Assembly (NCBI GenBank): GCA_948512295.1 | Contig: CAOQRA010000002.1 | Location: 30,380-94,379, forward strand | DNA length: 64,000 bases | DNA from: an uncultured Eubacteriales bacterium | Lineage (GTDB): Bacteria; Bacillota; Clostridia; Christensenellales; UBA1242 | Direction of reading: 5' to 3' | In this document: in pieces, positions 1-7,844 of the stretch | Position numbering within the stretch: position 1 is the stretch's first letter | How the letters are laid out: each line of letters begins with the position of its first letter | Position numbers and translations under genes: made by a program | The notes under the pieces: model-generated | The model's input: only the letters and a program-made list of their open reading frames with translations | Told to the model about the DNA's origin: nothing | Databases searched by the model: none

Positions 1-282
1 CCAGATGGCACTGTGATTATTCCAATTTCCAAAGTGACCGTTGGCTACGTTGTAGGAGGAGGCGAATATGCCGACCTATCTTCTAGGCGCGTTGCCAATC
101 ATTTTCCAATGGCCGGCGGTTCAAGTGGCGGTATGAGCGTGACGCCTGTCGGCTTTATTGTGGAGAGTAAAGGCAATGTGGAATATATTAATGTCGAAAA
201 CAAATCACTGTATCAGACGGTTTTAAATATGTTCAATACATTGCTTGCTAAACAGGAGGAACAAAGTGAAAGCGAAGATTAA
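1..282 (+). CDS. GerW/YtfJ-like sporulation protein, 3' part
   Basis: The frame is open from base 1, so this is the C-terminal part of a gene that begins outside the window. The visible residues begin PDGTVIIPISKVTVGY and continue with a Gly-rich GGGEYADL stretch and an SSGGMSVTPVGF segment. This is the usual signature of the GerW (YtfJ) family, small forespore proteins linked to spore germination. The C-terminus is acidic (EEQSESED). The stop overlaps the start of the D,D-carboxypeptidase gene, so the two are probably translationally coupled. Family membership is by recognition; the role in this organism is inferred. Confidence 0.8.
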   Translation, partial: PDGTVIIPISKVTVGYVVGGGEYADLSSRRVANHFPMAGGSSGGMSVTPVGFIVESKGNVEYINVENKSLYQTVLNMFNTLLAKQEEQSESED

Positions 283-1423
283 GCCGTTAATTGCACTGTC
301 TTTATGTGTACTATTAGCCGTTGCTGCACTTTTGTCTGCTGTTATGGGCTCGATTATGCTTACTACAAAAGTGTCAATGGCGGAAGGATATACCTCAGCT
401 AAAGGAATGTGCGTTATGGAAGCTTCTTCAAAGAGGGTGCTTTATAGTAAGAATGAAAACAAGCAAATGCCGATGGCAAGCACCACTAAAATTATGACTG
501 CGATAACTGCCATTGAAAATGCTGCTGACCTTGATGAAAAATTTGAAATTTCGCCTAAGTCAATCGGAATAAGTGGTACAAGCATTTATTTACGCGAAGG
601 GGAGGCGCTTTCTTTACGAGAACTACTTTATGGACTTATGCTTGTGTCTGGCAATGATGCGTCTGTAGCAATTGGAGAGCGAGTTTCAGGGAGTAAGGAA
701 GCTTTTGTAGAACTTATGAACACTACAGCAAAAAAGATAGGGGCTAACAATTCCCACTTTGCAAACACGCATGGACTAGATGAAGAGGGGCATTATACTA
801 CCGCGTATGACCTTGCTAAAATTACAAGCTATGCGCTTGCTAATGATACCTTTAAAGAAATCGTTTCTACTCGTAACACAAAAATAGTTAACACTGATGG
901 GAAAACTAGATATTTGAAAAACAAAAATCGTCTGCTAAATAGTTTAGACGGTTGTAACGGAGTTAAAACCGGCTTTACAGATGATGCGGGGCGTTGCCTT
1001 GTGTCCTCTTGCGAGCGTGACGGCATGCAACTTGTATGTGTCGTGTTAAATTGCGGGCCAATGTTTGAAGAGAGTGCACAACTGCTTGAGCAAGGGTTTA
1101 AAGACTATAAAATGGTGGATGTAACCAAAGGTTATAGTTATCCTAAGTTTATACGAGTGGAAGGCGGAGTTAAGGAGTTTGTAGAGCTTGGCACGAGTGG
1201 AAGCTTTCTTTATCCATTAAAAGAGGGAGAACTAGAGAAAATAAGCTTTAAGTATAAAATGCCTAATGTTATTGCTGCACCAACTAAAAAAGGACAAGAA
1301 GTTGGAGAAATTAAAGTTTATTTCGGTAATGACTTGCGTTTTACTGAAAAAATATATACAATGGAAGATGTAAGGGGAAATACCATTTTAGACAAGATTA
1401 AAAACCTCTTTAGAAAATGGTAA
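266..1423 (+). CDS. dacF: D-alanyl-D-alanine carboxypeptidase (DacF-type PBP)
   Basis: This is a secreted or membrane-attached penicillin-binding protein of the S11 family, which removes the terminal D-Ala from peptidoglycan stem peptides. I chose the GTG at 266 because AGGAGG lies six bases upstream (254-259). The protein (385 aa) starts with a basic residue run and a long hydrophobic segment (about residues 8-35), a signal peptide or anchor. The three active-site motifs are present: S-T-T-K with the nucleophile Ser near residue 72, S-G-N near 130 and K-T-G near 235. The C-terminal beta-rich domain typical of DacF/PBP5 follows. It overlaps the GerW-like gene, a pairing typical of sporulating Firmicutes. 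Cortex or cell-wall trimming is the likely role. Confidence 0.9.
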   Translation: MKAKIKPLIALSLCVLLAVAALLSAVMGSIMLTTKVSMAEGYTSAKGMCVMEASSKRVLYSKNENKQMPMASTTKIMTAITAIENAADLDEKFEISPKSIGISGTSIYLREGEALSLRELLYGLMLVSGNDASVAIGERVSGSKEAFVELMNTTAKKIGANNSHFANTHGLDEEGHYTTAYDLAKITSYALANDTFKEIVSTRNTKIVNTDGKTRYLKNKNRLLNSLDGCNGVKTGFTDDAGRCLVSSCERDGMQLVCVVLNCGPMFEESAQLLEQGFKDYKMVDVTKGYSYPKFIRVEGGVKEFVELGTSGSFLYPLKEGELEKISFKYKMPNVIAAPTKKGQEVGEIKVYFGNDLRFTEKIYTMEDVRGNTILDKIKNLFRKW

Positions 1424-1432
1424 GAAAAATGC

Positions 1433-2140
1433 ATGAGATTAAACAAATTTTTAAGCCTCGGCGGGGTGGCGTCAAGACGCAAATGTGATCAGTTGATTGA
1501 AGCGGGTATGGTAAGTGTAAACGGAAAACTTGTCACAACGCTGGGAACTATTGTCAACGAGAAAAAGGATAAAATAACAGTGGAGGGGAAAGCAGTCGTC
1601 TTGCCTTCCTCTTTTGTATATATAAAACTTAATAAGCCAAAGGGCTACGCGTGCACAGCTAGCGATGAAAAAGGTCGTAAAACTATATATGACCTTATTA
1701 AGTGTGAGCAGCGACTATTTTCTGTCGGTCGTCTAGACTACGACACGGAGGGGCTGATTTTTCTCACGAATGATGGCGACTTTGCTCAGCGTCTTATGCA
1801 TCCGTCTTATCAAATTGACAAAGAATATCGCGTTAATGTGGAAGGCGAGGTTAAGGAAAGTCAGCTTGCAGTAATGAGAAAGGGCGTTGTTGTGGAGGGA
1901 GTTCGTATGCCCGAGGCGAGAATAAAATTACTAGCTTATGAAAATAATGTGACCAAACTATCCGTTGTTATAGATGAGGGGCAAAACAGACAAATACGTC
2001 GCATGTTTGAGGCTGTGGGGTTATGCATCAAACTTTTAAAACGAGTGCGTATTGGCGAGGTCAAACTCGGTGGATTAAAACGCGGAGAGTATCGTGACCT
2101 TACGGAAAGCGAACTCAATCTTCTTGTGAGGGCAAAATGA
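1433..2140 (+). CDS. rluB: RsuA/RluB-family pseudouridine synthase
   Basis: The 235-aa protein has an N-terminal S4 RNA-binding domain (about residues 1-60; begins MRLNKFLSLGGVASRRKCD). A pseudouridine synthase domain follows, with the catalytic segment GRLDYDTEGLIFLTNDG near residues 103-119, where the Asp after the first Leu is the nucleophile. Length and order fit RluB/RsuA enzymes, which modify 23S or 16S rRNA; sequence alone does not fix the target position. The Shine-Dalgarno is weak, and the gene starts ten bases after dacF stops, so translation may depend on coupling. The stop codon overlaps the next ATG. Confidence 0.88.
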   Translation: MRLNKFLSLGGVASRRKCDQLIEAGMVSVNGKLVTTLGTIVNEKKDKITVEGKAVVLPSSFVYIKLNKPKGYACTASDEKGRKTIYDLIKCEQRLFSVGRLDYDTEGLIFLTNDGDFAQRLMHPSYQIDKEYRVNVEGEVKESQLAVMRKGVVVEGVRMPEARIKLLAYENNVTKLSVVIDEGQNRQIRRMFEAVGLCIKLLKRVRIGEVKLGGLKRGEYRDLTESELNLLVRAK

Positions 2141-3345
2141 AAATTGCAGTAATCGGTGCGGGTGCTGCAGGACTTTTTGTCGCTTCTATACTGTCACAAA
2201 AATATCAAACTTTCATGTTTGATGGAAATGAGAAGTGCGGTAAGAAGTTGTATATAACGGGTAAGGGGCGCTGCAATGTGACAAATGCCTCCACGCGTGA
2301 GGAGTATCTTGAAAATGTCGTGCGTGGGCAAAAATTTATGTATAGCGCAAGCGCGAAGTTTACAGCTTACGACCTTATGGCACTTCTTGAAGATAATGGG
2401 CTTAAATTAAAAATAGAAAGAGGAGCCCGCGTGTTTCCAGAGAGTGATAAATCTAGTGATGTTATAAAAACGTTGGAAAGAATGGCAAAGGGCGCACATA
2501 TAATACTAAATGAAAGAGTGGAGTGCGTAAGCTCTTCGGGCGGCGGATATCACATAAAAACTCAAAACGCAAGTCATGAGTTTGATAAAGTGGTTATCGC
2601 AACTGGTGGCAAAAGTTATTCGGCGACGGGCAGCACGGGCGATGGTTATAAATTTGCCAAGATGCTAGGTCATAGCGTCGTGGATTTGAAACCCGCACTT
2701 GTGCCAATACAATTAAAAGACGATGTTTCCGCATTGCAAGGCTTGCCTCTTAAAAATGTTACGCTGCATGCTGAGGCAGACGGCAAAAAACTGAGTTGCT
2801 TTGGCGAAATGATGTTTACTGACATCGGCATAACTGGTCCAATTGTGCTTACTATGTCAAGCTATATCAATCGCGCCGAGAAAGTGAACTTATGGCTTGA
2901 TTTCAAACCAGCGCTAACGCTAGAACAACTTGATGCGAGGCTACTTCGTGAATTTCAGGAGGATATGAATAAAACGCTTTATTCTGTTATGCGTAAGCTT
3001 TTACCTAAAAATTTTGTGGAAGCTTTTTTGAAAAAAGCTCAGCTTGCTAAGGAGCGTAAAGTCAATTCTATAAGACAAGCGGAGCGAACTAGGCTTTGCA
3101 AAACGCTTAAATTTTTTCCTTTAGAATTTAAATGCTTATATCCACTTGAAGCGGGAGTTGTGACAAGTGGTGGAGTTTCTTTAGAAGAAATCAATCCTAA
3201 AACTATGGAAAGTAAAATAAATAAAGGCTTGTACTTTATAGGTGAGGTTTTAGACATAGATTGTCTTACGGGCGGCTTTAATTTGCAAACTGCTTTTTCC
3301 ACAGCATATGTGTGTGGACAAAGCATAATAAAGGAGGAATTATGA
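2137..3345 (+). CDS. HI0933-like FAD-dependent flavoprotein
   Basis: The 402-aa protein begins with a Rossmann dinucleotide motif, IGAGAAGLFVAS, followed by the family signature GKKLYITGKGRCNVTNA near residues 35-55. The C-terminus ends with a second FAD-contacting segment, YFIGEVLDIDCLTGGFN. This is the HI0933 (YhiN/BaiN-like) flavoprotein family. Some members have been reported as bile-acid or steroid reductases, but most are uncharacterised, so I give only the family. It overlaps rluB by four bases and plsC by four bases, giving a tight operon. Confidence 0.85.
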   Translation: MKIAVIGAGAAGLFVASILSQKYQTFMFDGNEKCGKKLYITGKGRCNVTNASTREEYLENVVRGQKFMYSASAKFTAYDLMALLEDNGLKLKIERGARVFPESDKSSDVIKTLERMAKGAHIILNERVECVSSSGGGYHIKTQNASHEFDKVVIATGGKSYSATGSTGDGYKFAKMLGHSVVDLKPALVPIQLKDDVSALQGLPLKNVTLHAEADGKKLSCFGEMMFTDIGITGPIVLTMSSYINRAEKVNLWLDFKPALTLEQLDARLLREFQEDMNKTLYSVMRKLLPKNFVEAFLKKAQLAKERKVNSIRQAERTRLCKTLKFFPLEFKCLYPLEAGVVTSGGVSLEEINPKTMESKINKGLYFIGEVLDIDCLTGGFNLQTAFSTAYVCGQSIIKEEL

Positions 3346-3977
3346 TATATAGACTGGCTCAAATATTTTTTTGGCTACCTTTCAAAATTTTTTGTCCCAC
3401 TAAAGTGATTGGAAGAAAAAATATGCCAAAGGGTGCTGCCATTTTGTCATGTAATCATACGTCAAATTTAGACGCTGTTTTGATTGTGCTTAATACCTAT
3501 GAGAAGAAGCACTTTTTAACTAAAAAGGAGCTTTTTAAAAATAGCTTTATTTCCTTTCTTTTAAAGGGTATGAAGTGTATCAAAATTGACCGTTCAAAAA
3601 GCGATATTACAGCAATCAAAAACTCGCTTAAAGTTTTGAAAGACGGCAAAAAACTTGCAATATTTCCTGAAGGCACTCGCAACAAAGGTCAGCAAGATGA
3701 ACAGCTTGAAATAGGCGAGGTTAAGCAAGGCGTCAGCATGTTTGCACTAAAAGCACAAGTGCCAATTGTTCCAGTGATTTTAAACCGTAGACCAAGACTT
3801 TTCCGCAGGACAATCATTGCAATAGGGCAGCCATTTACATTGGAAGAGTATTACGGGCAAAAATTGGGCGCTGAAGTTTTAGACGAAGCAAGCGCGCTCG
3901 TCTCACAAAAAATGCACCAACTTCAAGAGGAAGTGAATGAGAAATATGGAAAGAAAAAATCAAAAAAAGAAGCTTAA
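3342..3977 (+). CDS. plsC: 1-acyl-sn-glycerol-3-phosphate acyltransferase
   Basis: PlsC-type acyltransferases add the second acyl chain to lysophosphatidic acid at the inner face of the membrane. The start at 3342 follows AAGGAGG (3331-3337). The 211-aa protein has a hydrophobic N-terminus, the catalytic HX4D box as NHTSNLD (about residue 39), and the substrate-binding block FPEGTRNKG (about residue 107). The C-terminus is Lys-rich. It overlaps the HI0933-like gene and closes the operon at a terminator. In related genomes this gene often sits beside cytidylate kinase; here a Cmk domain lies far away at about 61 kb. Confidence 0.9.
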   Translation: MIYRLAQIFFWLPFKIFCPTKVIGRKNMPKGAAILSCNHTSNLDAVLIVLNTYEKKHFLTKKELFKNSFISFLLKGMKCIKIDRSKSDITAIKNSLKVLKDGKKLAIFPEGTRNKGQQDEQLEIGEVKQGVSMFALKAQVPIVPVILNRRPRLFRRTIIAIGQPFTLEEYYGQKLGAEVLDEASALVSQKMHQLQEEVNEKYGKKKSKKEA

Positions 3978-3995
3978 TCGGCTTCTTTTTTTATG
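3960..3995. terminator. Bidirectional rho-independent terminator
   Basis: GAAGC and GCTTC form a stem around a short loop, flanked by an A-run on the left and a T-run on the right. It therefore ends plsC on the plus strand and the convergent gene on the minus strand. Confidence 0.75.
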
Positions 3996-4584
3996 ACTGT
4001 TCATCATTAGATGATTTTTTCTTTAAAAATTCATCAACTGCTTTTGTTTCAGCAGATGCGTTTGTTGAACTATCACCATCTTCATCAAGTTGTTTTTTTA
4101 CTTTTGCGGATAATGATTCCTCATTTTTGAAAGTAAAGATTAAGTCGTCTAATATATCATCAATAGCATAAGATAGAAGTTCAATATCCCATTCATCAAG
4201 AGGACAGCGGAGAGTTAACTCCTTGATGTAATCTTCTAGTATTGGATTTGGGAAATAACAACTTTCGCTCAAAGTATATTCGATATAATCTTGGGTTCGT
4301 TTGTATCTTTCTATTGATTTTGATAAAAAGGTATAAAATTTTAGAATCTTTTTTACAAACTTTGCAAGGGCTGGTCCAAATTCATACAAATCATCTGGGC
4401 TTAAAAATTCAATGCGTGTGGGATCATCATATAATTCTACCATTAAATTTTGGAGTTGTGGATTGGTCTGTGACTCTATAATTTCTAGAAGTTTCTTTTC
4501 CCTCTTTTTTATGTTTTTTCTATTGGTTTCTATACCTGCTTCGCAGCGTTCATAAAGTGATTGTTTTTCTTTTTTCTCTTCCAT
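3991..4584 (-). CDS. Hypothetical charged, helical protein
   Basis: I do not recognise this 197-aa protein. It is strongly charged, predicted helical, and starts with a Lys/Glu-rich stretch preceded by a good ribosome site (AGGAGG just upstream of the ATG at 4584). The middle contains aromatic and Cys residues (ESCYFPNP, LRCPLDEWD) and the tail is a low-complexity Ser/Asp/Lys region. No signal peptide or membrane segment is visible, so it is probably cytoplasmic. It is convergent with plsC and divergent from the S1 gene. Its promoter carries a G9 homopolymer in the spacer (separate entry), so expression may vary between cells. Confidence 0.65.
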   Translation of the reverse strand: MEEKKEKQSLYERCEAGIETNRKNIKKREKKLLEIIESQTNPQLQNLMVELYDDPTRIEFLSPDDLYEFGPALAKFVKKILKFYTFLSKSIERYKRTQDYIEYTLSESCYFPNPILEDYIKELTLRCPLDEWDIELLSYAIDDILDDLIFTFKNEESLSAKVKKQLDEDGDSSTNASAETKAVDEFLKKKSSNDEQS

Positions 4585-4605
4585 ATTTCCTCCATTTTCA
4601 CAATC

Positions 4606-4633
4606 AGTATATCGCGGGGGGGGGTATTGTCAA
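4606..4633 (-). promoter_or_regulatory. Promoter with a 9-bp poly-G/C tract in its spacer
   Basis: On the minus strand TTGACA (4633-4628) and TATACT (4611-4606) are separated by 16 bp, of which nine are an uninterrupted C tract (G9 on the plus strand, 4616-4624). The expected transcript start is about 15 bases before the start codon of the 3991-4584 gene. A gain of one base would give the optimal 17-bp spacer and further changes would weaken the promoter. This is the arrangement of known phase-variable promoters; variation here is an inference. Confidence 0.65.
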
Positions 4634-4670
4634 GTATTTTTTTAAAGTTTTTGAAAACAATTTATTTAAG

Positions 4671-4699
4671 TTGACTTTTAAAATGCAATTTGATATTAT
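4671..4699 (+). promoter_or_regulatory. Sigma-A-type promoter of the S1-domain gene
   Basis: TTGACT (4671-4676) and TATTAT (4694-4699) are separated by exactly 17 bp. The start codon at 4724 lies about 18 bases after the expected transcript start. Confidence 0.65.
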
Positions 4700-4723
4700 A
4701 ACTTAAGAAAAGAGAAAAAGATT

Positions 4724-5761
4724 ATGAACGAAGAATTTAATTTAGATTTAATTGACAAAACATTTACAAGCTATAAAAAAGGACAGATGTTTGACGGCGT
4801 TGTCGTGATTAAGCGCGAGGATGGAGCGATTTTTAATATCGGCGGCAAGAATGACGCGTTCTTGCCGCGTGACGATTTTGATGACTATGACGCTTTAAAA
4901 ATTGGTGACCGCTTTAAAGTAATCATCACAAATAATAAAAATGAAGAGGGTATGATTGAGGTGTCAAAGCGTGCGGCAGACGATAAAGTGCTTGCAACGC
5001 AAAATGCGTTGAAGCTTAAGCTTGGCAGCACCTTTAGTTTTGTAGTTACTGGCACGCGTGATGGCGGATTTATATCCAAAATGGGTGATTATGAAATATT
5101 TATACCAGCTGATGAGATTTTTGAAAATGGAGTGCGTGATCCTCGTCATTTCGTAGGCAAACAATTTGAGGCAACTGTGACGGAAATAAATCGCGATGAA
5201 AAATTAATTATTGCCAGTATAAAACTTCTTACAAAACAAATAAAAGAGACTAATGAAAATATGTTTTGGAACTCCACCTTTGTCAACAAACTTGTAGACG
5301 GCAAAGTTAAAAAGATTATGCCATATGGCGCCTTTGTCGAGGTTGATGGAATAGATTGTTTCTTGCATATTTCTAACATCTCTTATGAGCGTATCCAAAG
5401 CCCGAGCGAGAAAATTAAAGAGGGTGAGTTTTATAAATTTAAAGTTATCGAACTTGACCGAGTGAATAAGAAAGTAGCGCTCAGCATGAAAGCTCTTCAA
5501 GAAAGCCCAAAGCTCCTTGCAATAAAGTCGCTTGAAATAGGTAAGGAATACAGCGGTGAGGTTGTAAAAATTTTAAAATTTGGTGCAATAATTTCATTAG
5601 AAAACGGAGCAAGTGGACTACTTCATATTTCAAATGCGACCGAAGACAGACAAAAACAAATCTACGAGATTGTAAAAGTTGGCGACCGTGTCAATGTGGA
5701 AGTCCTTGACATCGACCTTGAAGAGCAGCGTGTAAGCTTTGAACTTGCAAACAAAGAGTAA
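4724..5761 (+). CDS. Four-S1-domain RNA-binding protein (RpsA-like)
   Basis: The 345-aa protein consists of four consecutive S1/OB RNA-binding domains at about residues 14-82, 96-172, 184-255 and 270-343. The last two are canonical (GKVKKIMPYGAFVEVDG and GEVVKILKFGAIISL, each followed by LHIS). The first two are divergent. Such proteins occupy the rpsA position in Firmicutes, where they bind mRNA or the ribosome without being full S1 equivalents. It has its own promoter and is followed by a hairpin. Confidence 0.85.
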   Translation: MNEEFNLDLIDKTFTSYKKGQMFDGVVVIKREDGAIFNIGGKNDAFLPRDDFDDYDALKIGDRFKVIITNNKNEEGMIEVSKRAADDKVLATQNALKLKLGSTFSFVVTGTRDGGFISKMGDYEIFIPADEIFENGVRDPRHFVGKQFEATVTEINRDEKLIIASIKLLTKQIKETNENMFWNSTFVNKLVDGKVKKIMPYGAFVEVDGIDCFLHISNISYERIQSPSEKIKEGEFYKFKVIELDRVNKKVALSMKALQESPKLLAIKSLEIGKEYSGEVVKILKFGAIISLENGASGLLHISNATEDRQKQIYEIVKVGDRVNVEVLDIDLEEQRVSFELANKE

Positions 5762-5769
5762 TCAATATA

Positions 5770-5809
5770 TAGTAGGTTGTATGCGTGAAAGCTTGCATAC
5801 TACCTACTA
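5770..5809 (+). repeat. 15-bp inverted repeat, near-perfect hairpin
   Basis: TAGTAGGTTGTATGC (5770-5784) pairs with 5795-5809 with one mismatch around a 10-base loop. There is no T-run, so it is not a standard terminator. It may act as an RNA-stability element at the 3' end of the S1 gene or a leader structure for the next gene, whose ribosome site begins about six bases after it. Confidence 0.6.
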
Positions 5810-5824
5810 AATGTGGAGAAGAAT

Positions 5825-6229
5825 ATGAAGATACTACTTATATGTTCAAAAGCGTTTTATGTCAAATTGCTTGATTTTAAAACAGACTTAGAAAAATTGA
5901 AGCATGAGATCTTTATGCCAAACTGCTGGGATTGTCCTGAAACGGAAGCAAAATATAGAGGCACAGAGGGGCATAGTAATTGGAAAGCAAGCATGATTAA
6001 GCATAGCGAAGAAGTTATCAAAAATATGGACGCAGTTCTTGTGCTTAATTATGATAAAAATGGTCAAAAGAATTATATTGGCGGAGCAACCTTTTTAGAA
6101 ATCTATGATGCTTTTCGACTTGGTAAAAAGATATTTTTCATTAATCCATTGCCGGAAGGCATGTTAAAAGATGAACTGATAGGTTTTAATCCTATAATAA
6201 TCAATGGCGATTTAACTTTAATAAAATAA
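5825..6229 (+). CDS. Nucleoside 2-deoxyribosyltransferase-like protein
   Basis: The 134-aa protein resembles the compact NDT/DUF4406-type fold: an N-terminal beta-strand ILLICS, a central segment MDAVLVLNYDKNG, then IGGATFLEIYDAFRLGKKIFFI. The last segment, with its Gly-rich turn and Glu, is where nucleotide-binding members of this superfamily bind ligand. The substrate cannot be named. I chose ATG 5825 (after GGAG) over the upstream GTG at 5813. It is monocistronic and lies just before the tRNA gene. Confidence 0.65.
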   Translation: MKILLICSKAFYVKLLDFKTDLEKLKHEIFMPNCWDCPETEAKYRGTEGHSNWKASMIKHSEEVIKNMDAVLVLNYDKNGQKNYIGGATFLEIYDAFRLGKKIFFINPLPEGMLKDELIGFNPIIINGDLTLIK

Positions 6230-6244
6230 AGTTTTCGCTCTTGT

Positions 6245-6320
6245 GCTGCTGTGGCTCAGTTGGTAGAGCAGCTGATTCGTAATCAGCAGGTCGGCGGTCC
6301 GAGTCCGCTCAGCAGCTCCA
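6245..6320 (+). tRNA. tRNA-Thr (anticodon CGT)
   Basis: A cloverleaf is visible. The 7-bp acceptor stem GCTGCTG/CAGCAGC is followed by T and an encoded CCA. The D-arm contains GGCTCAGTTGGTAGAGC. The anticodon stem closes the loop TTCGTAA with CGT, reading ACG. The T-arm has loop GTCCGAGT in place of the usual TTCGA. The 3' end marks the left border of the accessory region, a common integration point, although I found no duplicated 3' end downstream. Confidence 0.93.
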
Positions 6321-6332
6321 TATAAACTAAGT

Positions 6333-6365
6333 AAAAAGTCTTCTTTTTCAGAAGGCTTTTTATTT
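6333..6365 (+). terminator. Terminator after tRNA-Thr
   Basis: AAAGTCTTCT and AGAAGGCTTT form a stem (one G-T pair) around a 5-base loop, followed by a T-run. A second similar stem (AAAAGTCTT at 6456-6464 with AAGACTTTT at 6477-6485) lies about 100 bases on. Confidence 0.7.
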
Positions 6366-6374
6366 GTCAAAAAA

Positions 6375-6420
6375 CACAATATACGGGGATATGTGAGATA
6401 GTATAGCCACAATATACGGG
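6375..6420 (+). repeat. Two 13-bp direct repeats, 33 bp apart
   Basis: CACAATATACGGG occurs at 6375-6387 and again at 6408-6420. The 33-bp period is about three helical turns, which would place both copies on the same DNA face, as expected for a protein-binding site. The rest of 6321-6648 shows only AT-rich DNA with the two hairpins, a run of AATCAAAA-type repeats (6538-6588) and the promoter of the ASCH gene. Confidence 0.6.
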
Positions 6421-6648
6421 AAAAACGGTTTTTCAGCGGTTTTCACAAAAATAAAAAAAGTCTTCATTTTGACGTAAAGACTTTTGGAAAGTTTTGATTT
6501 TTAATAAAAATAAGGCAAAAATGGGCAATTTTTACGAGAAATCAAAAATAATCAAAATTTTTTGAAAAAATCAAAAAAATCAAAATTATAGAGATTAAAC
6601 AGATATAGATTGCAAAGGGTTGTGGTATAATGAGTGCAGGAGAAAAAT

Positions 6649-7041
6649 ATGAAACATATAGCAATCTTAAGGCAACCTTTTTTTGACATGGTACTAAATG
6701 GAACGAAGACAATTGAAAGTCGTTGGGCAATGCATAGAGTTGCGCCGTATAACAAAATAAAGAAAGGCGATGAAATTTGGCTCAAGGAAACAGGGAAAGA
6801 TGTCACAGCAAAAGCTATTAGTCAGAATGTGAAATTCTACGAACTAACCCCAGAAATTGTTGAGCAAATAAGAAAAGAATATGGTAAGCAAATTGGAACA
6901 GATTATTTTGAAGATTGGCAAAGTACGCTTCAAAAAAGATATTGCACACTTATTTGGCTAGAAAAAGTAAAAAAAATTCATCCAATGAAAGTTCCACGAA
7001 GTAATGGTGCTGGTTGGATTTGTGTGAACGAAAAAAAATAG
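6649..7041 (+). CDS. ASCH/PUA-like domain protein
   Basis: The 130-aa protein begins MKHIAILRQPFFDMVLNGTKTIESRW. This is the ASCH-type opening, in which a hydrophobic strand is followed by a G-x-K-x-I-E-x-R motif that lines the predicted RNA or nucleotide pocket. A beta-strand GDEIWLKETG follows. ASCH proteins resemble PUA domains and are thought to bind RNA or modified nucleotides; some are nucleases or deaminase-linked. The start ATG follows AGGAGA closely, and TATAAT at 6626-6631 would give a leader of only about ten bases. It ends at a bidirectional terminator. Confidence 0.75.
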   Translation: MKHIAILRQPFFDMVLNGTKTIESRWAMHRVAPYNKIKKGDEIWLKETGKDVTAKAISQNVKFYELTPEIVEQIRKEYGKQIGTDYFEDWQSTLQKRYCTLIWLEKVKKIHPMKVPRSNGAGWICVNEKK

Positions 7042-7086
7042 CAGTGGAGTGAACCTAAGGCTCACTTAATACCGCTATCTTTTTTT
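7033..7086. terminator. Bidirectional terminator
   Basis: An A-run followed by ATAGC pairs with GCTAT followed by a T-run. An inner AGTGA/TCACT stem sits between them. It separates the ASCH gene from the convergent 85-aa gene. Confidence 0.7.
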
Positions 7087-7332
7087 ATTGAAATTTATTG
7101 TTTGACTGACAAAGTCTAAGACAAAGCGAATCAATTCATAGTCGTTTAAAGATTGCAATTCAAATGTTGACTTTTCGTAATTCTTAAACAATAAACGCTG
7201 CTCGTTAGACAATGATTCATCAAGTTTTATTGCATTGTCTATAACCTTATTCATAGATTTTTTATACTCAGAATCAGAGTCAATTTTTCGGTCAGAGAAT
7301 TGTTCAAAAATTATTTGCACTATATCAATCAT
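7075..7332 (-). CDS. Small prophage-type protein (DUF6809-like)
   Basis: The 85-aa acidic helical protein contains LDESLSNEQRLLFKNYEKS, a pattern I associate with small Firmicute proteins found beside prophage repressors (DUF6809-like). The function is unknown. It is co-directional with the XRE gene upstream. Its ribosome site (GGAGGTGG on the minus strand) lies within an 8-bp hairpin immediately before the ATG, which may restrict translation. Confidence 0.55.
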   Translation of the reverse strand: MIDIVQIIFEQFSDRKIDSDSEYKKSMNKVIDNAIKLDESLSNEQRLLFKNYEKSTFELQSLNDYELIRFVLDFVSQTINFNKKR

Positions 7333-7333
7333 G

Positions 7334-7358
7334 ACACCACCTCCATGCTTGGTGGTGT
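7334..7358 (-). promoter_or_regulatory. Hairpin covering the ribosome site of the 85-aa gene
   Basis: ACACCACC (7334-7341) and GGTGGTGT (7351-7358) form a perfect 8-bp stem with a 9-base loop. On the minus-strand mRNA one arm and part of the loop contain the GGAGGTGG Shine-Dalgarno. The ATG follows directly after the stem, so the fold would mask the site. Confidence 0.55.
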
Positions 7359-7400
7359 TTTAACTCTTTAAAAAAAGTATTGCAAGTCTTTTCACAAGAT

Positions 7401-7736
7401 TCATTTTTTCATTTTTATAATTTGGCAAAGAGCTTCTTTTTCAGATTTTGACATGTTACGAATTAATTCCAAAAGTTCCTTATCTTCATCATATTTAGTT
7501 AAGTCATAATAAAACAACTCACTTGGAGTTATTTCTAACAAATCAATGAGGGCAAAAAGTGTTGTAGAATTTATATTGATATCACCAGCTTCAACTCTAT
7601 AATACCAACTTTCGGTATATCCTAACCTTAAACTTACTTCCCTTGCCGATAAATTCCTTTTATTGCGAAAATAACCTAATCTATTAATAAGATCCTTTAA
7701 CCCATTGTGATAGTCTAGTTCGGTTGTATGCTTCAT
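7401..7736 (-). CDS. XRE-family transcriptional regulator
   Basis: The 111-aa protein contains an XRE/Cro helix-turn-helix at about residues 17-72 (LSAREVSLRLGYTESWYYRVEAG, here given as two helices around the turn LGYTESW). A short acidic tail follows. The start at 7736 follows AGAGGTG. It is divergent from the SLOG gene and placed like a lysogeny repressor, with the DGR and prophage on the other side. Whether it controls the DGR operon, the phage, or only itself cannot be told from sequence. Confidence 0.8.
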   Translation of the reverse strand: MKHTTELDYHNGLKDLINRLGYFRNKRNLSAREVSLRLGYTESWYYRVEAGDININSTTLFALIDLLEITPSELFYYDLTKYDEDKELLELIRNMSKSEKEALCQIIKMKK

Positions 7737-7844
7737 ATTTTTCACCTCTTATTATATTTTAAAACGGCATACAAGTAGGTGGTTTTAATTTAATGTTGGT
7801 ATTTTATAAAAATCTTTCATAAAATGTGGAATAATTTTTAATTT

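Noticed and set aside
6218..6412. Minus-strand ORF of 64 aa across the tRNA gene
   Set aside because: The translation is the antisense of tRNA-Thr, a well-known spurious ORF type; there is no ribosome site.
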